A DNA stretch of 64,000 nucleotides. Source: Olsenella massiliensis. GTDB lineage: Bacteria; Actinomycetota; Coriobacteriia; Coriobacteriales; Atopobiaceae. Below the pieces are notes generated by a model, which searched no databases, had not been told where the DNA came from, and saw only the letters and a program-made list of their open reading frames with translations. Of this stretch, positions 43,843 through 53,377 are shown piece after piece (position 1 is the stretch's first letter; every line of letters begins with the position of its first letter). The translations under genes and the position numbers were made by a program. The stretch lies in NCBI RefSeq assembly GCF_001457795.1, contig NZ_LN898211.1:62001-126000 (forward strand), given 5' to 3'.

Positions 43843-44262
43843 GATGTGCCTCGTTCCCGGTCATGATGGTTCCTGTGAGGGCTTATACCGTTGACGTGCG
43901 TGAGCTATGCCGAAGATGGCAAACCACATGCCCCTGACCGTCACCCTGGATCCCGCGTCAGGGGTCATCGGGCGGGCGCCTTCTATCCAGAGGCACCGTC
44001 TTGTCCGGCAGAATGTGGAAGGTGCAGGCGCCCATATTCATGTGTCATGAGGCGGGGTCTCAAAAAGTCGGCACAACTCGGTCAAAATAGCCAATTTTTA
44101 CCCTATTTGCCCGAGTAATGCTGACTTGAAGGGAGGTCCCCCTGTAGCGGTAGTATAAATAAGTCATTAATATGCATATTGTTCTTGCTTTCGCCAGAGG
44201 AGCGGCCGGGGCCGGGGGCTTGCGGGCGTCCGTCAGGATCGACCAACGGGAGGTCAGAGATC
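43843..44262. promoter_or_regulatory. Intergenic region between the Cys-rich gene and PPK2
   Basis: The 420-bp gap holds no supported gene. It contains a long inverted repeat (44065-44127) and, right of it, an AT-rich stretch with TATAAA (44154-44159), probably the PPK2 promoter. The left half should carry the promoter of the Cys-rich gene; no clear boxes were found there. Confidence 0.5.
44065..44127. repeat. 25-26-bp near-perfect inverted repeat with 12-nt loop
   Basis: The left arm 44065-44090 starts AAGTCGGCACAACTCGG and ends CAAAATAG. The reverse complement of the right arm 44103-44127 starts AAGTCAGCATTACTCGG and ends CAAATAG. The arms differ at a few positions and one bulge; the loop is CCAATTTTTACC. 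The arms are less GC-rich than the genome. It could be a regulatory stem-loop or a palindromic mobile repeat. Confidence 0.75.
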
Positions 44263-45138
44263 ATGAACATCAAGGATTTTCGCTTTGAGGGCAAGGGCCG
44301 GTTCTCGCTGGACGACGTCAGGACCTCCCTCGACATCGACAAGGACGAGGAGCTCCGGTATGAGGAGCTCACCGCGCAGAACACCCTGCGCATGGGAGAG
44401 CTGCAGGACAAGCTCTATGCCGAAGGCCGCGAGGGGCTCGTGATCCTCCTGCAGGCCATGGACGCGGCCGGCAAGGACTCCACCATCAAGCGCGTTATGA
44501 GCGGCGTCAACCCCCAGGGCGTCGTGGTGCACTCCTTCAAGCAGCCCAGCCAGACCGAGCTCGCCCACGACTACCTGTGGCGTGCCGTCACGCACCTTCC
44601 GCCCCGCGGCTTCATGGGCCTGTTCAACCGCTCGTACTACGAGGACGTCCTCGTGGTGCGCGTGCATGACATCTGGAAGGGCTATGCCATGCCCAAACGC
44701 TGCCTCAACGACGGCAGGGACACCTTCTTCGAGCGGCGCTACAAGCAGATCGCAAACTTTGAGGAGTACCTCTACGACAACGGCTACCGCGTCCTCAAGA
44801 TCTTCCTCAACGTGGGGCTCGACGAGCAGAAGGAGCGCTTTTTGGAGCGCATCGACAACGAGAGGAAGAACTGGAAGTTCTCGGCGGGCGACATCGACGA
44901 GCGCGAGCTGTGGCCTCACTACATGGACGCCTACGAGAGGGCCATCAACGCCACCGCGACGGAGCATGCCCCCTGGTACGTGGTTCCCGCCGACCAGAAG
45001 TGGTTTGCCCGCTGGGTCGTGAGCGAGGCGATCGTGGACGTGCTGGAGCAGATCGACCCTCACTACCCCGAGCTGCCCAAGGAGGCCAAGGACACGTTGG
45101 CGCGGAGTCGCGAGCGGCTAACGGGCGAGGGGCGCTGA
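44263..45138 (+). CDS. ppk2: PPK2-family polyphosphate kinase
   Basis: A 291-residue P-loop kinase of the PPK2 family, which transfers phosphate between polyphosphate and nucleotides. LLQAMDAAGKDSTIKRVM (near residue 63) is Walker A; FNRSYYEDVLVVRVH near 122 and FFERRYKQIANFE near 155 match the family's Walker B and lid regions. GGGAGG precedes ATG 44263. It stands alone, facing the membrane-protein gene. Whether it favours AMP, ADP or GDP cannot be read from the sequence. Confidence 0.93.
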   Translation: MNIKDFRFEGKGRFSLDDVRTSLDIDKDEELRYEELTAQNTLRMGELQDKLYAEGREGLVILLQAMDAAGKDSTIKRVMSGVNPQGVVVHSFKQPSQTELAHDYLWRAVTHLPPRGFMGLFNRSYYEDVLVVRVHDIWKGYAMPKRCLNDGRDTFFERRYKQIANFEEYLYDNGYRVLKIFLNVGLDEQKERFLERIDNERKNWKFSAGDIDERELWPHYMDAYERAINATATEHAPWYVVPADQKWFARWVVSEAIVDVLEQIDPHYPELPKEAKDTLARSRERLTGEGR

Positions 45139-45201
45139 CCGCCGCCACGGCACGGCTGGCCGCCACGCCATGTCGGCCGCGGGGCGCCGTCGGCGTCTCC
45201 G

Positions 45202-45732
45202 TTACCGCAGGCGGCCCTCGACGTCCGCCTTGTAGCCGGCAAAGTTCTTGTCGTTGCCGCTCTCGCGGGCAAAGGCCTCCATCCGTCCCAGCATCGTGCG
45301 CGCCTCGGCAGGGTGCCCGTCCTTGATGAGGGTCTCCACGATCAGCTGAAGAAACTGCAGCTGAAGGTCGGGATCGTGCGCGTCCTTGGCCCAGGCGGCA
45401 TAGTCGCGCATGAGCTGGCGGGGGCTGCGGCTGGCGGCATAGCGCTCGATGATGGGGTTGACGGTCTTCTGGGCGTCCGCGTTCTCGCGCTCCCAGCGCT
45501 GCCTCTGGGTGTGCCGGTAGGCGTAGAAGACGATGACGGCGGCGATGACGGCCGTGAAGATGGGCGCGTAGACGCTGTTAAGGTGCAGGACGAACCGAAG
45601 GACGAGGGTGATGGCAAACACGCCCGCGAACATGATCGCGGTCAGGATGAGCTCGCCCTTGACGTTGGCCCTGCCGCGCTGGGGCGTGCGGCGTCGCATG
45701 TCGGGGTCGGGACGTCTGTCGTTCGCTGCCAT
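45202..45732 (-). CDS. Small membrane protein with two transmembrane segments
   Basis: A 176-residue protein of unknown function. After a basic N-terminus (residues 1-25) come two hydrophobic segments (about 29-48 and 53-70). A cytoplasmic helical part follows, with NPIIERYAASRSPRQLMRDYAAWAKDAHDPDLQLQFLQLIVETL, likely TPR-like or coiled. ATG 45732 has GAGGAG at good spacing; ATG 45738 touches it. It lies 93 bp downstream of purL on the same strand. Confidence 0.75.
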   Translation of the reverse strand: MAANDRRPDPDMRRRTPQRGRANVKGELILTAIMFAGVFAITLVLRFVLHLNSVYAPIFTAVIAAVIVFYAYRHTQRQRWERENADAQKTVNPIIERYAASRSPRQLMRDYAAWAKDAHDPDLQLQFLQLIVETLIKDGHPAEARTMLGRMEAFARESGNDKNFAGYKADVEGRLR

Positions 45733-45825
45733 GCGCATCTCCTCAAGAGGGGCGACGCGCCTCGCGAAGGGCGGGACGCGTCGCGGTCGGCCTCTGCGTG
45801 TTCGGTTGCCCCGTCTGGCGGGCGC

Positions 45826-48800
45826 CTAGCTAAAGTATGCCACGCCTCCCTCGAAGATGGGCTGGTAATGCTCGCCGGGGACGTTCTTGAAGGTGCCGGG
45901 CGTGCTGCGCTCGCTATGTCCCATCTTGCCCAGGACGCGCCCGTCGGGACTCGTCACGGCCTCGATGGCCCAGGCGGATCCGTTGGGGTTGACCGAGAGG
46001 TCCATGGACGGCAGGCCCTGGGCGTCGACGTACTGCGCGGCGATCTGCCCCCTTTCGCCCAGCTCCCTGATCAGAGGCTCAGGTGCCACGAAGCGACCCT
46101 CGCCGTGGCTGACGGCGATGCGGTGAACGTCGCCGACCTCGCAGCGCGACAGCCACGGCGACAGGTTGGAGGACACGCGCGTAAGGACGAGCCTGCTCTG
46201 GTGCCTGCCGATGGCGTTGAAGGTGAGCGTGGCGCAGTCGGCGGTCATGGGCACGATGTCCCCGTACGGCACGAGCCCGAGCTTGACCAGCGCCTGGAAG
46301 CCGTTGCAGATGCCCAGCACGAGGCCGTCGCGGGCCTGCAGCAGGTCGCGTACCGCCTCGGTCACCTGCGGCGCGCGGAAGAAGGCCGTGATGAACTTGG
46401 CCGAGCCGTCGGGCTCGTCCCCGCCGGAGAAGCCGCCCGGGATCATGAGGATCTGGGATTGCGCGATCTCGTCCACGAGGGCCTGGGTGCTCTGGGCGAC
46501 GGAGTCGGGCGTGAGGTTGTTGATCACGAGCGCATGGGCCTCGGCGCCGGCTCGCTCAAAGGCGCGGGCGCTGTCAAACTCGCAGTTGGTGCCGGGAAAG
46601 ACGGGGATGATGACGCGGGGGCGCGCAGTTCTGACGAGCGGAGCGGGCCGGCTGACGTGCCGTCGCGCGACGTCAAAGCTCACCGGCTCCACCGGCTCGC
46701 CGGCCCTGCGATAGGCGAAGACGGGCTCCATCTCTGCCTCCCAGGCCTCCTGCAGGCCGGCGAGGTCGATCGTCTGGCCTGCGACGACCAGTGCGTAGGC
46801 GGCCGTCGTCTCGCCCAGCGCGCGCAGCTCGACGTCGTCGGCGCACGGCGAGGTGACCGTGGCCCCCTCGGCAAGCTCGACCACGAAGCTCCCGTAGGCG
46901 GGTGAGAAGAGCTCGTCCTCGTCAAAGTCGTCCGAGAGGCGCATCCCAAGTTGGTTGCCCACGCACATCTTGAAGAGCGCCTCGGCAAGGCAGCCGTAGC
47001 CCGGCGTCGAGACGGCGAGCGCCCCTCCGGAGCGGATGAGCCCCTCGACGAGCGACATGGCGGAGAGGAGCGACTTGGCCCTAGGCGTGATGCCGTCATC
47101 CAGGTAGGCGGGCCTCACGAGGACGAGCCGATGCCCGGCGCCCTTGAGCTCGGGCGAGGTCACGCACCCCACCGTGCCGAGGGCCGTCGCAAACGACACG
47201 AGGGTGGGCGGCACGTCCAGGTCCTCAAAGGAGCCGCTCATGGAGTCCTTGCCGCCTATGGCTCCCACGCCCAGGTCGCGCTGGGCCATGAGGGCGCCGA
47301 GCAGGGCCGCCACCGGCTTGCCCCAGCGCTCGGGCACGTCGCGCAGGCGCTCAAAGTACTCCTGGAAGGTGAGATAGGCGTCCTCGTGCCCAAAGCCCGT
47401 CGCGACAAGGCGGCACAGGCTCTCTACCACCGCAAGATAGGCGCCCGTGAAGGCGTTCGCGCTCGTGAGGAAGGGGTTGAAGCCCCAGGCCATACCCGAG
47501 CAGGTGGTGGTCTCGCCGTCCGTCGGCAGCTTGGCCGCCATGGCCAGCGCCGGCGTGAGCTGCGTGGCGCCGCCAAAGGGCATGAGCACGCTCGCGGCGC
47601 CGATGGTGGCGTCAAAGCGCTCGGCCAGGCCCTTGTTGGAGGCCACGTTCTTGTCGGTCACGAGCGCCCGCAGGCGCTCCTCGAGCGTGCGTCCCTTCCA
47701 GGCGGGCCGCCAGCTGCCCTGGGCGACCACGTGGACGTCCTGGTGCTTGGGCGCGCCGTTAGAGGAGAGGAAGGCGCGACTCACGTCCACGATGGTGGCG
47801 CCGCGCCAGGTCATCGTGAGGCGGGGCCGCGCGGTGACCTCGGCCACGACCGTGGCCTCGAGGTTCTCCTCGCGGGCGTAGCCCAAAAACTCGTCCACGT
47901 CCTTCGCCGCCAGCGCCACGGCCATGCGCTCCTGGGACTCGCTGATGGCCAGCTCCGTGCCGTCCAGCCCCTCGTATTTCTTGGGGACGCGGTCAAGGTC
48001 TATGGCCAGGCCGTCGGCAAGCTCCCCGATGGCCACGGACACGCCGCCGGCGCCGAAGTCGTTGCAGCGCTTGATGAGGCGGCAGGCGTCCTCGCGACGG
48101 AAGAGCCGCTGGAGCTTGCGCTCCTCGGGCGCGTTGCCCTTCTGGACCTCCGCCCCGTCCTTGGCCAGCGAGTCGACGTTGTGCGCCTTGGAGGAGCCCG
48201 TGGCGCCGCCGATGCCGTCACGGCCGGTGCGCCCGCCCAAAAGGATCACCTTGTCGCCGGGCGCGGGCGTCTCGCGGCGCACGTGGCTGGCGGGCGTGGC
48301 GCCCACGACGGCTCCGATCTCCATGCGCTTGGCGGCGTAGCCCGGGTGGTAGAGCTCGCTGACCTGCCCGGTGGCAAGGCCGATCTGGTTGCCGTAGGAG
48401 GAGTAGCCCTCCGCCGCCGTGGTGACGATCTTGCGCTGGGGGAGCTTGCCGCGCATGGTCTGGCTGACGGGGGCGAGCGGGTCGCCCGCGCCCGTGACGC
48501 GCATGGCCTGATACACGTAGCTCCGTCCGCTCAGGGGGTCGCGGATGGCGCCGCCGATGCAGGTGGCGGCGCCGCCGAAGGGCTCGATCTCGGTGGGATG
48601 GTTGTGCGTCTCGTTCTTGAAGAGGAAGAGCCAGTCCTCGTCCGTCCCGTCAACGTCCACCTTGACCTTGACGGTGCAGGCGTTAATCTCCTCGGACTCG
48701 TCGAGGTTCGCAAGGACGCCCCTCGCCTTGAGCCACTTGGCGCCGATGGTGCCCATGTCCATGAGGCAGACGGGCCTGTCCTCGCGCCCCAGATCGCGCC

Positions 48801-49557
48801 GCATGTCAAGATAGGCGTCAAAGGCTCGCCGCACCGCGGCGTCGTCTATGGTCACCCGCTCGAGCCGGGTGCCAAAGGTGGTGTGGCGGCAGTGGTCGGA
48901 CCAGTAGGTGTCGATCATCTTGATCTCGGTGATCGTGGGAGGGCGCCCCTCGCCCTTGAAGTACTCCTGGCAGAAGCTGACGTCCGCCAGGTCCATGGCA
49001 AGGCCGCGGTCCTTGATGAAGGCGGCGAGCTCGTCCGGCGAGAGGGCGTCAAAGCCGTCGAGTACCTCGACGTCGTCGGGCACGGGGTAGCTCGACTTGA
49101 GCGTGGGGCGCGCGTCGAGGGACGCCTCGCGGGCCTCCACCGGGTTGATGACATAGCCCTTGACGGCGGCGACGTCCTCGGCGGAGAGGTCCCCCTCAAG
49201 GTAATAGAGCGTGGCCGAGGCGACGACGGGGCGCTCGCCCTGGCTGATGAGCTGGATGCACTCGCTGGCCGACGCGGCGCGCTGGTCGAACTGTCCGGGG
49301 AGGAACTCCACGGCGAAGAGCTGGGCGCCGTGCGCGTCGGGCAGCTCGAGGCTCGCGACGTCCGACTGCGGCTCGCTGAAGACGAGGGGCACGCAGCGTC
49401 GGAAGAGCTCCTCGTCGATGCCCTCCACGTCGTAGCGGTTGACGAGGCGCAGGCCCGTCAGCCCGCGTATGCCCAGGACGTCCGCAAGCTCGCGTCTGAG
49501 CTGCCGAGCCTTGACGTCAAAGCCGGGCTTCTTCTCGACATACACGCGTGAGACCAT
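45826..49557 (-). CDS. purL: Phosphoribosylformylglycinamidine synthase, single-chain
   Basis: A 1243-residue FGAM synthase for de novo purine synthesis, in the single-chain form found in many Firmicutes and Coriobacteria. The synthetase half has KNETHNHPTEIEPFGGAATCIGG (near 310) and GGRTGRDGIGGATGSS; the C-terminal 250 residues are a class I glutamine amidotransferase with nucleophile Cys in LGICNGFQ and HGEGRF as the catalytic His/Glu region. It is complete, with no frameshift. The same genome region thus encodes both purine breakdown and synthesis. It is separated from ecfT by about 200 bp. Confidence 0.95.
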   Translation of the reverse strand: MVSRVYVEKKPGFDVKARQLRRELADVLGIRGLTGLRLVNRYDVEGIDEELFRRCVPLVFSEPQSDVASLELPDAHGAQLFAVEFLPGQFDQRAASASECIQLISQGERPVVASATLYYLEGDLSAEDVAAVKGYVINPVEAREASLDARPTLKSSYPVPDDVEVLDGFDALSPDELAAFIKDRGLAMDLADVSFCQEYFKGEGRPPTITEIKMIDTYWSDHCRHTTFGTRLERVTIDDAAVRRAFDAYLDMRRDLGREDRPVCLMDMGTIGAKWLKARGVLANLDESEEINACTVKVKVDVDGTDEDWLFLFKNETHNHPTEIEPFGGAATCIGGAIRDPLSGRSYVYQAMRVTGAGDPLAPVSQTMRGKLPQRKIVTTAAEGYSSYGNQIGLATGQVSELYHPGYAAKRMEIGAVVGATPASHVRRETPAPGDKVILLGGRTGRDGIGGATGSSKAHNVDSLAKDGAEVQKGNAPEERKLQRLFRREDACRLIKRCNDFGAGGVSVAIGELADGLAIDLDRVPKKYEGLDGTELAISESQERMAVALAAKDVDEFLGYAREENLEATVVAEVTARPRLTMTWRGATIVDVSRAFLSSNGAPKHQDVHVVAQGSWRPAWKGRTLEERLRALVTDKNVASNKGLAERFDATIGAASVLMPFGGATQLTPALAMAAKLPTDGETTTCSGMAWGFNPFLTSANAFTGAYLAVVESLCRLVATGFGHEDAYLTFQEYFERLRDVPERWGKPVAALLGALMAQRDLGVGAIGGKDSMSGSFEDLDVPPTLVSFATALGTVGCVTSPELKGAGHRLVLVRPAYLDDGITPRAKSLLSAMSLVEGLIRSGGALAVSTPGYGCLAEALFKMCVGNQLGMRLSDDFDEDELFSPAYGSFVVELAEGATVTSPCADDVELRALGETTAAYALVVAGQTIDLAGLQEAWEAEMEPVFAYRRAGEPVEPVSFDVARRHVSRPAPLVRTARPRVIIPVFPGTNCEFDSARAFERAGAEAHALVINNLTPDSVAQSTQALVDEIAQSQILMIPGGFSGGDEPDGSAKFITAFFRAPQVTEAVRDLLQARDGLVLGICNGFQALVKLGLVPYGDIVPMTADCATLTFNAIGRHQSRLVLTRVSSNLSPWLSRCEVGDVHRIAVSHGEGRFVAPEPLIRELGERGQIAAQYVDAQGLPSMDLSVNPNGSAWAIEAVTSPDGRVLGKMGHSERSTPGTFKNVPGEHYQPIFEGGVAYFS

Positions 49558-49759
49558 GACTGCTTACCTTTCCGTGGGAGGCGATGACGCGCGTCGGCGG
49601 CGCGGGCGTCCGAGGGGGCATCTTAATGATACGGCGTCGAGCACAGAGAGAGGGCCCGGCGTCCCCTGTTGGCAACATGGCGCCCGACGTCCGCCCCGCG
49701 CCGTCTCGCGCTCGCCCCGGCCGGTTCGCACCGGGGCTCGGGCCTCGGCGCGAACTTCC

Positions 49760-50563
49760 TCAGCGTAGCTGTCCCAGGCCCACCAGGGCGACGACGTAGG
49801 CGGCCACGGCGAGCAGCGCGAGCCAGTCGGACCGGCGCATGCGCAGGGGGTGCCAGTGGCTGCGGGTGGCGCCGCCCGCGTAGCAGCGGGCGTCAAGCGC
49901 GCGCGAGAGCCCGTTGGCGTGATGGATCGAGCTGGCCAGAAGCGCGATGAGCATGGGCGCCACGGCCTTGAGGCGCCGGGCGGGCGACCCATCCGAGAGG
50001 GGCGCGCCGCGCAGGGTCTGGGCGTCGAGGATGGCCTGCGCCTCGTCGGCGATCGTGGGAATGAAGCGCAGCATGAGCGAGAAGACCATGGCAAGCTCAT
50101 GCCCCGGCAGGCCCAGTCGCGAGAGGGGGGCGAGCCCGGCGTCAAAGGCGTCCGTGAGCTGCGTGGGGGTGGTCGTGAGGAGCATGAGGGACGATGCGAT
50201 CACGGCGATGACGAGCCTCAGGCTGAAGATCACGGCCACGCGCAGGCCGTCCGTGGTGACGGAGAGCGCTCCCCAGCGCCAGAGCTCGTCTCCCGTCCTG
50301 ATGAAGAGGAGGTTGAAGACGGCGAGCAGCGCAAGGACGATGACGATGGGCCTGATGGACTCGACGAGGCGCGAGACGGGCACCCCCGCCGCGGCGACGA
50401 GCGCCAGGACGCAGGCATAGCCCAGGACGAGCTGCAAGGGGCCGGTGATGAAGAACACGCTCACCATCAGGGCGAGGGCTCCCGTGACCTTGACGCGCGG
50501 GTCAAGGCGGTGGATGGGCGAGCTGCCCGGCAGGTACTGGCCGATGCCCAGCCTAAGCGCCAT
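49760..50563 (-). CDS. ecfT: ECF transporter transmembrane component
   Basis: A 267-residue EcfT/CbiQ-family membrane protein with about five hydrophobic segments. The N-terminus has GQYLPGSSPIHRLDPRVKV, typical of the family, and two coupling motifs follow in the cytoplasmic helices (one is ARCYAGGATRS near residue 225). The start overlaps the stop of the ATPase gene (ATGA). With that ATPase it forms the energizing module for the substrate-binding protein encoded upstream in the same operon. Confidence 0.93.
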   Translation of the reverse strand: MALRLGIGQYLPGSSPIHRLDPRVKVTGALALMVSVFFITGPLQLVLGYACVLALVAAAGVPVSRLVESIRPIVIVLALLAVFNLLFIRTGDELWRWGALSVTTDGLRVAVIFSLRLVIAVIASSLMLLTTTPTQLTDAFDAGLAPLSRLGLPGHELAMVFSLMLRFIPTIADEAQAILDAQTLRGAPLSDGSPARRLKAVAPMLIALLASSIHHANGLSRALDARCYAGGATRSHWHPLRMRRSDWLALLAVAAYVVALVGLGQLR

Positions 50564-52368
50564 CAGCGCTCGCCCCCTTTTTCGACGCCACGCGGCCTGG
50601 CCGCGCGTCCCAGGCCGCAGGCCACGGAGCGGGCGAGCTCGTCCATGGTGAGGGGTCCGTCCGCACAGCTGACGCCCTCCTCGCGCAACCTGCGCGCCCA
50701 CAGCATCGACGTGGGGATGCCCAGGCCGGACTCGCGCAGCAGCGCCTCGTTCTGGTACGAGAACACCTCGCGCGGCGAGCCGTGCATCATGACGCGGGAC
50801 TGGTCGAGCACGACGACCTCGTCGGCGCGCACCGCGATCTCGCGCGAGTGGGTCACCTGCACCACGGTCACGCCCCGCCTGTTGAGCTCGCGCAGGATGC
50901 TCATGATTCGCTCGCGACTGTGCGGGTCGAGCCCGGCCGTGGGCTCGTCCATGATGAGGATGGCGGGCCGCATGGCAAGGACGCCGGCGATGGCGCACAT
51001 CCGCTGCTGCCCGCCCGACAGCTCAAAGGGGGAGCTTGCGGCAAGCTCGGCAAGGCCCACCTGCTCGAGCGCGCCCTCTGCGCGCCTGCGCGCCTCGGTC
51101 GTGTCGAGGCCCAGGTTCCGGGGGCCAAAGCTCACGTCCTCCAGGACGGTCTCGGCGAAGAGCTGGCGTTCGGGACGCTGCATCACGTAGCCCAGCCTGC
51201 TCAGGAGCTCGCGGCGCCGGGACCGGTCCGCAGTGTCGATGCCGTCGATGACGATGCGACCGGCGTCAGGCCTCTCGAGGGAGCAGAGCAGGCGCAGCAG
51301 GGTCGACTTGCCCGATCCCGTCTGGCCGATGACGGCGGTGGTGCGGCCCCGCGCAAACGCCAGCGTCACGTCGTCAAGGGCGGGGCGCGAGCCCTGCGAG
51401 GCGTCTCGGTATGAGAAGCTCACGCCGTCAAGGGCGATGACGGGGTCCGTCTTTTCGGCCGCAAAGTCGCAGGACGCCTGCGGGGGCGGCGGCATCGTGC
51501 AGCTGAGGGAGCGCGACATCCGCGCGAGGTCCGCCAGCAGGCTGTCGTCATCGCAGGTCCAGGTTACGTCAACGCCCAGCTCGGACAGGCGCGTCGCAAG
51601 GCGCGCCGTCCAGGGCTCGCGCAGCCCCAGGGCCCGCAGCTCCTCCTGACGGGCAAAGACCTCGCGAGGGGCGCCCTCCAGGGCGATCCGCCCGTGCAGC
51701 ATGACGATGACGCGGTCGGCGGCGAGGGCCTCCTCCATGAAGTGCGTGATGTGGACGATGGTCGTGCCCGTCTCCCTCAGACGGTCCATCACCTTGAGGA
51801 TGGAGCGTCTGCCGCGCACGTCCAGCAGGGCCCCCGGCTCGTCGAGCACGAGCAGGGCCGGCTCCATGGCCAGGGCGCCGGCGATGGCCACGCGCTGCTT
51901 CTGTCCGCCCGAGAGGCGCGTGGGGTCGGCCTGGGCGTAGTCCTCCATGGCCACGCGATGGAGCTCCCGGGCGACCCGCCGCCCGATCTCCTCGGAGGGG
52001 ACGCCGAGGTTCTCCGGGCCAAAGGCCACGTCCTCCTCGACCACGGAGGTCACGATCTGGTCGTCGGGGTTCTGGAACACGAGGCCCAGGCTCCTGCGCG
52101 CGCGCCGGTAGGCCTCCACGTCCACCCTGCCGTCGTCCAGGACGCGCTCGCCGGCGAGCGCGACCGTGCCCTCGTCGGGCGCGAGCAGGCCTGCCAGGAC
52201 GCCCGCGAGCGTGGACTTGCCCGAGCCGTTGGGACCCAGGACGCAGACCCTCTCGCCGCGCCGAAGCGTCAGGGAGACGTCGTTGAGGGCGCGCACGCCG
52301 CCCTCGTAGAGCAGGGTGGCGTGCGCGATGCGGGCAAGGGGGTCGTGTGTGACGGGCGCGGGTTTCAT
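50563..52368 (-). CDS. ecfA: ECF transporter, fused double ATPase
   Basis: A 601-residue protein with two complete ABC ATPase modules in one chain, equivalent to EcfA1 plus EcfA2. Module 1: GPNGSGKST, LSGGQKQRVAIAGAL, LLVLDEPGALLD (Gly where Thr is usual). Module 2 from about 315: GQTGSGKSTLL, LSGGQQRMCAIAGVL, ILIMDEPTAGLD. It drives uptake of the vitamin bound by the S component. It sits between ecfT and ribU on the minus strand. Confidence 0.94.
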   Translation of the reverse strand: MKPAPVTHDPLARIAHATLLYEGGVRALNDVSLTLRRGERVCVLGPNGSGKSTLAGVLAGLLAPDEGTVALAGERVLDDGRVDVEAYRRARRSLGLVFQNPDDQIVTSVVEEDVAFGPENLGVPSEEIGRRVARELHRVAMEDYAQADPTRLSGGQKQRVAIAGALAMEPALLVLDEPGALLDVRGRRSILKVMDRLRETGTTIVHITHFMEEALAADRVIVMLHGRIALEGAPREVFARQEELRALGLREPWTARLATRLSELGVDVTWTCDDDSLLADLARMSRSLSCTMPPPPQASCDFAAEKTDPVIALDGVSFSYRDASQGSRPALDDVTLAFARGRTTAVIGQTGSGKSTLLRLLCSLERPDAGRIVIDGIDTADRSRRRELLSRLGYVMQRPERQLFAETVLEDVSFGPRNLGLDTTEARRRAEGALEQVGLAELAASSPFELSGGQQRMCAIAGVLAMRPAILIMDEPTAGLDPHSRERIMSILRELNRRGVTVVQVTHSREIAVRADEVVVLDQSRVMMHGSPREVFSYQNEALLRESGLGIPTSMLWARRLREEGVSCADGPLTMDELARSVACGLGRAARPRGVEKGGER

Positions 52369-52412
52369 GTGAGGCGGACCGTTCGTTTCGGGTCGGGCGT
52401 CCCTGCCGTGGG

Positions 52413-52997
52413 CTAGTTGCCGAGGGCCTTGATGACGGGCTTGTAGACGATGCCCGTCACGACGCAGTTGATGGCGATCTTGGCGAGGTTGAAGGGCAGG
52501 AGGGCCGGCACGACGAGGCCCAGGACGGCGTCGGTGGGCATGCCGGTGTAGAAGGGGGTCACGATGACGTTGCCCACGACGCAGGCGACGATGCAGACCA
52601 CGGCTCCCACGACCATGCCGACGACGGCGCCCCGGTAGGTGGTGTCACGCTGGTAGATGAGGGCGGCGGGCATGACGAGCGAGAAGGTGGCGAGGACCGC
52701 CATGATGACGCCGTAGACGCCGCTTGCGGTGGCAAGGTGCACGAGGTAGGGAATCACGGACACCACGGCGCCCGTGGCAGGCCCAAAGGCGAAGCCGGCG
52801 ATGAGCGCGACGATGCCCGAGGGGTCGTACTTGAGCCAGCCCACGTTCGGCAGGATCGGAAACTCAAGAAACAGCGTCGCGATGGCGGCCACCGCGCAGA
52901 AGAGCGCCGTGACGGCGATGCGCTTCGTTGACCAGCCGTTGGCCTGGTCTGTCGTGGAGTGGGTGTCGTGACGCATGACGGTAGTGCTGCGTGCCAT
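52413..52997 (-). CDS. ribU: Riboflavin ECF transporter S component
   Basis: A 194-residue membrane protein with about six hydrophobic segments. LEFPILPNVGWLKYDPSG in the first third is characteristic of RibU, and an FMN riboswitch lies directly upstream, which fixes the substrate as riboflavin/FMN. The start is ATG 52997 behind GGAGG; the in-frame ATG at 53018 lies inside the riboswitch's conserved 3' end. First gene of the ribU-ecfA-ecfT operon. Confidence 0.94.
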   Translation of the reverse strand: MARSTTVMRHDTHSTTDQANGWSTKRIAVTALFCAVAAIATLFLEFPILPNVGWLKYDPSGIVALIAGFAFGPATGAVVSVIPYLVHLATASGVYGVIMAVLATFSLVMPAALIYQRDTTYRGAVVGMVVGAVVCIVACVVGNVIVTPFYTGMPTDAVLGLVVPALLPFNLAKIAINCVVTGIVYKPVIKALGN

Positions 52998-53011
52998 GAT
53001 GGCCTCCGTTT

Positions 53012-53153
53012 CTTCCATCCGGACTGTGACCGTTGGTCCTGGAATCTCACCAGGTCAACCGCTCTTTTCTGTGCGGTTCGCGGACTTGCGCGCAACACGG
53101 TGCCGCACGCTTACCGCCAGTGGGGACTTTCACCCCGCCCTGAAACTGCGTTG
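53012..53153 (-). ncRNA. FMN riboswitch (RFN element)
   Basis: On the minus strand the conserved blocks appear in order: AGGGCGGGGTGAAAGTCCCC, ACTGGCGGTA, a variable P3-P4 part with CCGCGAACCGC-like pairing, GGTGAGATTCC and CAGTCCGGATGGAAGA. These match the FMN aptamer consensus. The closing P1 strand is followed within about 15 nt by the GGAGG and ATG of ribU, so ligand binding could hide the ribosome site. Confidence 0.95.
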
Positions 53154-53156
53154 CCA

Positions 53157-53184
53157 ACTATAGCACGAGACGGCGGGGAGGCAA
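53157..53184 (-). promoter_or_regulatory. Promoter of the riboswitch-ribU operon
   Basis: On the minus strand, TTGCCT (53179-53184) and TATAGT (53157-53162) are 16 bp apart. The expected transcription start is at the first bases of the riboswitch. Confidence 0.6.
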
Positions 53185-53377
53185 CAAGGACATGGGTCAG
53201 CGGTCCGATACCGACTCGCAAACAGCGACGCCCCGCGAGGGGGTGCGAACGGATGCGAACGAACGCGCCTCCGGCCCCCTCTTCGCGGGCCCGGCCCCTC
53301 GGCTGTTGGTATACTGCAAGCAGACGTGCGCAGGGCCTGCCCCGCACGACGGACCGATCGAGGGGAGTGACACGGGC

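Noticed and set aside
53012-53018. ATG at 53018 as the ribU start
   Set aside because: It lies in the conserved 3' end of the FMN riboswitch; ATG 52997 has GGAGG at proper spacing.
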